Part shown: positions 5,181 through 9,756 of the stretch, piece by piece
Layout of the letters: the number at the start of each line of letters is the position of its first letter
Numbering within the stretch: position 1 is the stretch's first letter
Source: PALSA-894 sp049698215
GTDB lineage: Bacteria; Pseudomonadota; Alphaproteobacteria; Rhizobiales; Xanthobacteraceae
Length of the DNA stretch: 9,756 nt
NCBI GenBank assembly: GCA_049698215.1
Contig: JBAVXH010000085.1
Span: forward strand, 1 to 9,756
Reading direction: 5' to 3'
The notes under the pieces: model-generated
The model's database searches: none
Told to the model about the DNA's origin: nothing
The model's input: only the letters and a program-made list of their open reading frames with translations
Program-made: the position numbers and the translations under genes

Positions 5181-5987
5181 ATGCGGCGTTGGTTGCTTTG
5201 CGGTGTTGCGGTCATCGGAATGGGGCTTGAGGCGAGCGCAGCCGACATGCCGGATTTCCTGCGCGGCTCGAGCCCGGTGATCTCCATGCCCAGCGGTCCG
5301 CGCTGGGACGGCTTCTATGTCGGCGGCCATGTCGGCTGGAGCGTGCCGGGCGTCGACTTCACCAACAATACGAGCGCGCTTGAAACCGTGGTGCGCTTGG
5401 GTGGCGCGACGAGCGTCACCTCCTCCCCGCTTGGCAACAACGATTCCAGCGCCACGCATTTCGGCGCCTTCGCGGGTTACCAGCAGCAGTGGGACGGCGC
5501 GGTGGTCGGCATCGAAGGCACCTACAACTGGCTCGACAAATCGGTGACCGCAAGCAACGCGATGAGCGGAGGCTTTGGTGCGGGGAATACCGCCCTGGTC
5601 TATTCGGCGGCCGGCTCCACCGAGGCGCACATCATCGATTACGGCACCATTCGCATCAAGGGCGGTTGGGCTGCGAGCAGCTTCTTTATGCCCTATGCGA
5701 CCTTCGGCGTTGCGTTCGGCCGCATGGACATCACGCGCGCCGCGGCGATCACGCCGATGGCCAGCGCGACGACGCCAATCGGTACGTTCGTGCCGGCGCC
5801 GTTCACGGTCAGCGAGACCTTGAAAAACCAGTTCGGGTATGGCCTTGCGGCCGGTGTCGGCGTCGACTTCTGTCTGATGGCCAATCTGTTTGCGCGCCTC
5901 GAGTACGAGTACGTTCAGTTCCCGGATTTCCAGGGGCTGAACGCTCACTTGCACAATGTGCGCGCGGGCGCGGCGTTCAAGTTCTAG
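5181..5987 (+). CDS. Outer-membrane beta-barrel protein (Omp25/31-like)
   Basis: This encodes 268 residues with a Sec signal peptide (residues 1-20, ending LEASA before ADMPDF), then WDGFYVGGHVGWS, the usual opening strand of the Omp25/31-like beta-barrel family (OMP_b-brl). Later strands alternate in the usual way (HFGAFAGYQQQW, VVGIEGTYNW, ARLEYEYVQF), and the protein ends HNVRAGAAFKF. The terminal phenylalanine is the classic signal for BAM-assisted insertion in the outer membrane. ATG 5181 was chosen because the signal peptide starts there; GAAG (5175-5178) is only a weak Shine-Dalgarno. The frame is open to an earlier ATG at 5139, but that would put a polar stretch before the signal peptide. 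It resembles the preceding omp gene in family but not closely in sequence. A TTAA-rich regulatory region precedes it and its own terminator follows. Confidence 0.9.
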   Translation: MRRWLLCGVAVIGMGLEASAADMPDFLRGSSPVISMPSGPRWDGFYVGGHVGWSVPGVDFTNNTSALETVVRLGGATSVTSSPLGNNDSSATHFGAFAGYQQQWDGAVVGIEGTYNWLDKSVTASNAMSGGFGAGNTALVYSAAGSTEAHIIDYGTIRIKGGWAASSFFMPYATFGVAFGRMDITRAAAITPMASATTPIGTFVPAPFTVSETLKNQFGYGLAAGVGVDFCLMANLFARLEYEYVQFPDFQGLNAHLHNVRAGAAFKF

Positions 5988-6010
5988 CGCCGTAGGCGGA
6001 AGCAGACGGG

Positions 6011-6043
6011 CGGCGCGGACCTTGCTCCGCGCCGTTTTCGTTT
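6011..6043 (+). terminator. Rho-independent terminator
   Basis: A perfect 9-bp stem CGGCGCGGA (6011-6019) / TCCGCGCCG (6026-6034) with a 6-nt loop is followed by TTTTCGTTT. It lies 23 bp after the stop codon of the second outer-membrane protein gene and insulates the serC leader from it. Confidence 0.87.
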
Positions 6044-6097
6044 GCATCACGCGGCTTTGTCGTTCGCATCAGCAAGTCTTTCTTGACGCCGCGGTTG

Positions 6098-6158
6098 CCC
6101 TTCCTTATGTCGGCCGGCGGGACACCTCTCCCCAACGAGAGGCTTCTATCTGGAAGGG
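6098..6158 (+). ncRNA. serC leader RNA (5' regulatory element)
   Basis: CCCTTCC (6098-6104) pairs perfectly with GGAAGGG (6152-6158), which is also the Shine-Dalgarno sequence of serC. Between them are two small adjacent hairpins: TGTC (6108-6111)/GACA (6121-6124), and CCTCTC (6125-6130)/GAGAGG (6137-6142) with loop CCCAAC. The result is a three-way junction whose closing stem hides the ribosome binding site. It matches what I know of the serC motif described upstream of serC-serA in alphaproteobacteria, whose last stem overlaps the ribosome binding site. The ligand or signal is unknown. No clear promoter could be assigned between 6044 and 6097. Confidence 0.8.
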
Positions 6159-6164
6159 TAGATC

Positions 6165-7334
6165 ATGACCGCGATGCCGACCGTGCGGCCGTCCGTGCCG
6201 CATTTTTCGTCCGGACCCTGCGCCAAGCGCCCCGGCTGGACGCTTCAGGCCCTCAAAGACGCATTTTTAGGCCGCTCGCACCGCGCCAAGGGCGGCAAGA
6301 CAAAACTCAAGCGTGCGATCGAGGAAACACGGAACCTGCTCGAGGTGCCTGCCGATTTTTTGATCGGCATTGTGCCGGCATCCGATACCGGCGCGGTCGA
6401 AATGGCCATGTGGTCGATGTTGGGCGCACGCCCGGTCACCATGGTCGCGTGGGAATCGTTCGGCGAAGGCTGGGTGACCGACGTCGCCAAGCAGCTCAAG
6501 CTGAAGGATGTGAGTGTGGTCAAGGCGCCCTACGGCAAGCTGCCTGACCTCGCTAAGATCGATCCGAACTCCGACATCGTGTTCACCTGGAACGGCACGA
6601 CCTCCGGCGTGCGCGTGCCGAACGCGGACTGGATCGCGGCGGACCGCGAGGGCGTCACGATCTGCGATGCGACCTCGGCCGCCTTCGCGCAGCCGCTCGA
6701 CTGGCAAAAGCTCGATGTCGTCACTTTCTCCTGGCAAAAGGCGCTGGGCGGCGAGGCGGCGCACGGCATGCTGATCCTCTCGCCGCGCGCCGTCGCGCGG
6801 CTCGAGAGCTACACGCCGCCGTGGCCGCTGCCGAAAATCTTCCGCATGAAGAAGGACGGCAAGGTCAATCGCGGCATCTTCGAAGGCGAGACCATCAACA
6901 CGCCCTCGATGCTCGCGGTGGAGGACTATCTCGACACCCTTGCATGGGCGAAGCAGGCGGGCGGGCTCAAGGGCCTGCGCGCGCGGGCCGACGCGAACGC
7001 CAAGGTGATCCATGACTGGGTCGCGACGGCGCCGTGGATCGAAAATCTTGCCGAGGATCCCGCCACGCGCTCGAATACCTCGGTGTGCCTGAAGATCGTC
7101 GATCCGGCGATCACCTCGCTCTCGGTCGACGCGCAGTGGGCGTTCGTGAAGGATCTCGTCGGCCTGATCGAGAAGGAAGGCGCAGCCTACGACATCGCAA
7201 CCCACCGCGACGCCCCGCCGGGCCTGCGCATCTGGTGCGGTTCAACGGTCGAGGCGTCGGATCTGAAAAAGCTGACGCCGTGGATCGACTGGGCGTTTAC
7301 ACAGGTGAAGGCCGCGCTGCCGAAGGCGGCGTAG
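6165..7334 (+). CDS. serC: Phosphoserine aminotransferase
   Basis: This 389-residue enzyme is a cytoplasmic, pyridoxal-phosphate-dependent class V aminotransferase. It converts 3-phosphohydroxypyruvate and glutamate to phosphoserine and 2-oxoglutarate, the second step of serine synthesis; the family can also serve pyridoxal phosphate synthesis. Landmarks are SSGP (15-18) near the N-terminus, D168 in ICDATSAAF, which binds the pyridine nitrogen, and K192 in FSWQKALGGEAAHG, the Schiff-base lysine. Length and wording fit the alphaproteobacterial type of SerC rather than the enterobacterial one. ATG 6165 has an excellent Shine-Dalgarno (GGAAGGG, 6152-6158) at 6-nt spacing, sequestered by the serC leader RNA. 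serA, the gene for the preceding pathway step, lies 111 bp downstream on the same strand, so the pair is probably one transcript. A palindromic repeat lies between them. No damage seen. Confidence 0.96.
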   Translation: MTAMPTVRPSVPHFSSGPCAKRPGWTLQALKDAFLGRSHRAKGGKTKLKRAIEETRNLLEVPADFLIGIVPASDTGAVEMAMWSMLGARPVTMVAWESFGEGWVTDVAKQLKLKDVSVVKAPYGKLPDLAKIDPNSDIVFTWNGTTSGVRVPNADWIAADREGVTICDATSAAFAQPLDWQKLDVVTFSWQKALGGEAAHGMLILSPRAVARLESYTPPWPLPKIFRMKKDGKVNRGIFEGETINTPSMLAVEDYLDTLAWAKQAGGLKGLRARADANAKVIHDWVATAPWIENLAEDPATRSNTSVCLKIVDPAITSLSVDAQWAFVKDLVGLIEKEGAAYDIATHRDAPPGLRIWCGSTVEASDLKKLTPWIDWAFTQVKAALPKAA

Positions 7335-7344
7335 CCTTTAATCA

Positions 7345-7411
7345 CGCTCGTCCCCGCGAAAGCGGAGACCCAGTTCTTGGCCCTGGATTCCCGCTTTCGC
7401 GGGAATGAGCG
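7345..7411. repeat. Palindromic repeat between serC and serA
   Basis: Two 29-base arms (7345-7373 and 7383-7411) face each other around a 9-nt loop. The arms share the core CCCGCGAAAGCGG and differ mainly by transitions that still allow G-U pairs in RNA. The element matches the widespread 'ATTCCCGCGAAAGCGGGAAT' family of dispersed palindromes (recalled, not searched). Lying inside a likely two-gene transcript, it could stabilise serC mRNA or dampen read-through to serA. There is no T-run after it, so full termination is unlikely. Confidence 0.85.
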
Positions 7412-7445
7412 GACGACGAAGACCTCGAACAAGCCGAGAAAAATT

Positions 7446-9119
7446 ATGGCCCCGCGCGTTCTTATTTCCGATGCTCTTTCTCCTGCCGCCGTGCAGATCT
7501 TCAAGGATCGCGGCATCGAGGTCGACTTCCAGCCGAAGCTCGGCGGCGACAAGGAGAAGCTTGCCGACGCTGTCGGCAGTTTCGATGGGCTGGCGATTCG
7601 CTCCGCCACCAAGGTGACGCCGAAAATCCTTGAGCGGGCGACGAACCTGAAGGTGATCGGCCGCGCCGGCATCGGCGTCGACAACGTCGACATTCCGGCC
7701 GCGACACAGAAGGGCATCATCGTGATGAACACGCCCTTCGGCAATTCGATCACGACCGCCGAGCACGCGATCACGCTGATGCTCGCGCTCGCGCGGCAAA
7801 TCCCGCAGGCGGATGCCTCCACGCAGGCCGGCAAGTGGGAAAAGAACCGCTTCATGGGGGTCGAGATCACCGGCAAGACGCTGGGCGTGATCGGCGCCGG
7901 GAACATCGGCTCGATCGTGGTCGACCGTGCGCTCGGCTTGCGCATGCGCGTGATCGCATACGATCCGTTTCTCTCGCCCGAGCGCGCCGCCGACATGGGA
8001 GTGCACAAGGTGGAGCTCGGCGAGCTGTTCAAGCGCGCCGACTTCATCACGCTGCACACCCCGCTCACGGACAAAACGCGCAACATCATCGATATGGCGG
8101 CGATCGCGCAGATGAAGAAGGGCGTGCGCATCATCAATTGCGCCCGCGGCGGGCTGGTTGACGAGAACGCGCTGCGCGCCGCGCTCGATTCCGGGCAGGT
8201 GGCAGGCGCGGCGTTCGATGTGTTCAGCGAGGAGCCCGCGAACGCCAATCCGCTGTTCAATCATCCGAACGTGGTGTGCACGCCGCATCTCGGCGCCGCC
8301 ACCTCCGAGGCGCAGGAGAATGTCGCGCTGCAGATCGCCGAGCAGATGTCGGACTATCTGTTGCAGGGCGCGATCTCGAATGCGGTGAACTTCCCCTCGA
8401 TCACCGCCGAGGAAGCGCCGAAGTTGAAGCCCTTCATCGCGCTCGCCGAGCGGCTCGGCTCGTTCGCAGGCCAGCTCACCGAGACCGGCCTGAAGAAGGT
8501 GCAGATCGCCTACGAGGGCCATGTCGCGCAGATGAAGGTAAAAGCGCTCACCTCGGCGGCGGTCGCGGGCCTGCTGCGGCCGATGCTGCAGGACATCAAC
8601 GTGGTCTCGGCGCCGCTGGTCGCCAAGGAGCGCGGCATCATGGTGGAGGAGGTCACGCGCGAAGGTCACTGCGACTACGAGAGCCTGATCACCATCACGG
8701 TCGAGACAGAGCGCGGCCCTCGCGGTGTTTCCGGCACCGTGTTTGCCGACGGGCGCCCGCGCATCGTTGACATCAAGGGCATCCGGATGGACGCCGAGTT
8801 CGGCCCGTCGATGATCTACATCACCAATCTCGACAAGCCGGGCTTCATCGGCACGTTCTCTGGAACGCTCGGCGAGGCTGGCATCAATATCGCGACCTTC
8901 CACGTTGGGCGCGAGGCGCCAGGCGGCAACGCTATCGCGCTGATCGAGATCGATGGCGAACTGCCTGCTGATGTGCTGGCGAAGGTCCAGGCCCTGCCGC
9001 AGGTGCAGAGCGCGAAGACGCTGAAATTTGACCCGCTTCCCCCTTCCTCCTCCGCACCGCGGAGTGGGGAGAGGGAAAGATTGGCGCGCCTCGAACGAAG
9101 CGAGATGCGGCCCGGGTGA
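7446..9119 (+). CDS. serA: D-3-phosphoglycerate dehydrogenase, C-terminally extended
   Basis: This 557-residue cytoplasmic enzyme oxidises 3-phosphoglycerate to 3-phosphohydroxypyruvate with NAD, the first and usually feedback-controlled step of serine synthesis. Residues 1 to about 313 are the D-2-hydroxyacid dehydrogenase core, with GAGNIG (150-155) for NAD and the R234, E263, H281 catalytic set in NCARGGLVDE, DVFSEEP and TPHLGA. About 320-450 is the intervening ASB domain of long-type SerA, and about 455-528 the ACT domain. Relatives end near KTLKF (residue 528). Here translation continues about 29 residues (PLPPSSSAPRSGERERLARL...) through a palindromic repeat and stops at a TGA within it. 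ATG 7446 was chosen from the start of relatives (PRVLISDALSPAA); its Shine-Dalgarno is weak (GAGAAA). The open frame upstream to 7377 is repeat sequence. The extension adjoins the regulatory ACT domain but its effect is unknown. Confidence 0.95.
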   Translation: MAPRVLISDALSPAAVQIFKDRGIEVDFQPKLGGDKEKLADAVGSFDGLAIRSATKVTPKILERATNLKVIGRAGIGVDNVDIPAATQKGIIVMNTPFGNSITTAEHAITLMLALARQIPQADASTQAGKWEKNRFMGVEITGKTLGVIGAGNIGSIVVDRALGLRMRVIAYDPFLSPERAADMGVHKVELGELFKRADFITLHTPLTDKTRNIIDMAAIAQMKKGVRIINCARGGLVDENALRAALDSGQVAGAAFDVFSEEPANANPLFNHPNVVCTPHLGAATSEAQENVALQIAEQMSDYLLQGAISNAVNFPSITAEEAPKLKPFIALAERLGSFAGQLTETGLKKVQIAYEGHVAQMKVKALTSAAVAGLLRPMLQDINVVSAPLVAKERGIMVEEVTREGHCDYESLITITVETERGPRGVSGTVFADGRPRIVDIKGIRMDAEFGPSMIYITNLDKPGFIGTFSGTLGEAGINIATFHVGREAPGGNAIALIEIDGELPADVLAKVQALPQVQSAKTLKFDPLPPSSSAPRSGERERLARLERSEMRPG

Positions 9120-9123
9120 GGGG
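9036..9123 (+). repeat. Palindromic repeat forming the serA 3' end
   Basis: This is a single, partly decayed copy of the repeat seen at 114-256 and 9439-9575: a CCGCACCGCGG segment, GTGGGGAGAGGG (9064-9075), CGAACGAAGCGAG and the shared ending CGGGTGAGGGG. The shared TGA in that ending (9117-9119) serves as the serA stop codon. Unlike the other two sites it is not accompanied by an inverted partner. Confidence 0.8.
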
Positions 9124-9207
9124 ATGAGGCGGCCTGCGAGGCGCGCCAGTGCATGGCCGCTGAAGTCTTGATTGCGATATGCTAAGCTCTTCGGATTGGA
9201 GGCCTTC

Positions 9208-9438
9208 ATGGCTCGACCGATCGTCGTGCATGCAGACTGGGACCCGGACGCTAACGTCTGGGTCGCGACCACGCGCGACTTGAAGGGACTAGTCACCGAA
9301 GCGGAGACGATCGAGGCGCTGCGGGCAAAACTGCCGGGGATGATCCACGATCTGCTGGAAGAGTATGGCATCGCCGATCCGCCGGCTTCCATCGAGATCG
9401 TGGCGCGGGCGAGCGATACGCTGACGGCCGCGCTCTGA
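9208..9438 (+). CDS. DUF1902 (HicB-like) small protein
   Basis: This encodes 76 residues resembling the DUF1902 family. The wording is typical: RPIVVHADWDPDANVWVATTRDLKGLVTEAETIEALRAKLPGMIHDLLEE. The pattern is a strand, then 'WDPxAxVWVA', then a helix over EALRAKLPGMIHDLL, close to the partial RNase H-like fold of HicB antitoxins. ATG 9208 has a perfect GGAGG (9198-9202) at 5-nt spacing, which excludes the earlier in-frame ATG at 9172. No HicA-type toxin gene (a short protein with the double-stranded RNA-binding fold and catalytic His) lies next to it, and no DNA-binding tail follows the core, so it is an orphan member whose function is unknown. The stop codon is immediately followed by a paired palindromic repeat, which may provide its transcript end. 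Confidence 0.85.
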   Translation: MARPIVVHADWDPDANVWVATTRDLKGLVTEAETIEALRAKLPGMIHDLLEEYGIADPPASIEIVARASDTLTAAL

Positions 9439-9575
9439 CTTTCCCTCTCCCCGCGAAGCGGGGAGAGGGTGCCGAGCGAAGCGAGGCGGGTGAGGGGCTT
9501 CGCTCACGTCGGCCCCTCATCCGGCTCGCACCTGCGGTGCTCACCACCTTCTCCCCGCTTCGCGGGGAGAAGGAA
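9439..9575. repeat. Paired inverted palindromic repeat, copy 2
   Basis: This has the same dimer layout as 114-256. The forward unit (9439-9497) contains the perfect 12-bp hairpin CCCTCTCCCCGC (9443-9454) / GCGGGGAGAGGG (9458-9469) with loop GAA, and ends in GCGGGTGAGGGG. The inverted unit (about 9513-9575) begins CCCCTCATCCGG and ends in the perfect 12-bp hairpin CCTTCTCCCCGC (9547-9558) / GCGGGGAGAAGG (9562-9573) with loop TTC. The whole forms a long interrupted inverted repeat directly after the DUF1902 stop codon. Both hairpins could act as transcript ends, but no clear T-run follows. Confidence 0.88.
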
Positions 9576-9684
9576 AAGAAGAGCCCCGATCTCGCCCGAA
9601 AGGCGCCGGAACCTCGCCCCACGTAAACCCGAATTGTTCCGGTTCCATAGCGCGGGGGTGACTTTCCGGGAGAGGACGCGCGCC

Positions 9685-9756
9685 ATGCGACGTTCATTTG
9701 CCACTTTGCCTGCCGCCTGTGTGTTGATTTTCGTTGGGGTTTGTCCGGCTCTTGCC
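9685..9756 (+). CDS. Start of a secreted or exported protein, partial
   Basis: Only the first 24 codons are inside the window. ATG 9685 has a strong GGGAGAGG (9668-9675) at 9-nt spacing. The sequence is a textbook Sec signal peptide: two arginines, a hydrophobic core (LPAACVLIFVGVCPALA) and an Ala-Leu-Ala cleavage motif at the last residues seen. It is not a convincing lipoprotein signal, since the residue before each Cys does not fit a lipobox well. The mature protein lies beyond the window, so its function is unknown. Confidence 0.7.
   Translation, partial: MRRSFATLPAACVLIFVGVCPALA

Noticed and set aside
5112..6050. 312-residue minus-strand frame across the second omp gene
   Set aside because: It covers both the promoter region and the terminator of the omp gene and has shadow-like composition.
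6267..7205. 312-residue open frame on the minus strand across serC
   Set aside because: Antisense to serC, no recognisable domain, composition typical of a shadow frame.
7338..9392. 684-residue open frame on the minus strand across serA
   Set aside because: It lies fully antisense to serA, whose domains and catalytic residues are unmistakable. Its translation is Arg/His/Asp-rich low-complexity text, as expected of a GC-rich antisense shadow.
9609..9645. EcfG-type (GGAAC ... CGTT) stress promoter before the last gene
   Set aside because: GGAAC is present, but the -10 part does not occur at the required 16-17 bp spacing.

Overview
The window looks like chromosomal DNA of a high-GC alphaproteobacterium of the order Hyphomicrobiales, probably close to Bradyrhizobium, Rhodopseudomonas or Xanthobacteraceae. 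The grounds are the GC-rich coding style, a serC-serA pair of the alphaproteobacterial type with the matching 5' leader, two Omp25/31-like beta-barrel proteins with typical signal peptides, TTAA-N7-TTAA (CtrA-like) sites in front of them, and copies of a 'cccctcaccc / cctctccccgc' palindromic repeat. Genus assignment is inference.

Left part (1-3080), accessory in character. A paired inverted palindromic repeat (114-256) abuts the 3' end of a small XRE-type regulator gene on the minus strand (263-499). Three 14-bp direct repeats overlap the start of that gene and look like its own operator. A small plus-strand gene of unknown function (559-861) is divergent from it. Next is a 680-residue protein (951-2993) with an Ala-rich helical N-terminus, a 'WYxxRLAG' domain, a TIR domain with the expected catalytic glutamate, and a helical C-terminal region of unknown function. 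It is the best candidate here for a defence or NAD-cleaving effector.

Middle (3030-3921). An AT-richer promoter-like stretch holds a GTTC-N7-GTTC element, the form of the alphaproteobacterial LexA (SOS) box. About 100 bp later begins a stretch of tandem stem-loops, several with a TTCGCAC-type loop, and then a small Cys-rich protein gene (3484-3921).

Right-centre (3945-9119), core chromosome. Two separately transcribed outer-membrane beta-barrel genes (4156-5034 and 5181-5987) each have a TTAA-rich upstream region and a rho-independent terminator. They are followed by serC (6165-7334), with an RNA leader whose last stem covers its ribosome binding site, and serA (7446-9119). SerC and SerA catalyse consecutive steps of serine synthesis. 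A 29-bp-stem palindrome lies between them. serA runs into a palindromic repeat, so the protein carries about 29 extra C-terminal residues and stops at a TGA inside the repeat.

Right edge (9208-9756). A small DUF1902 (HicB-like) gene is followed directly by another paired inverted repeat (9439-9575), and a signal-peptide-bearing gene starts at 9685 and runs off the end of the window.
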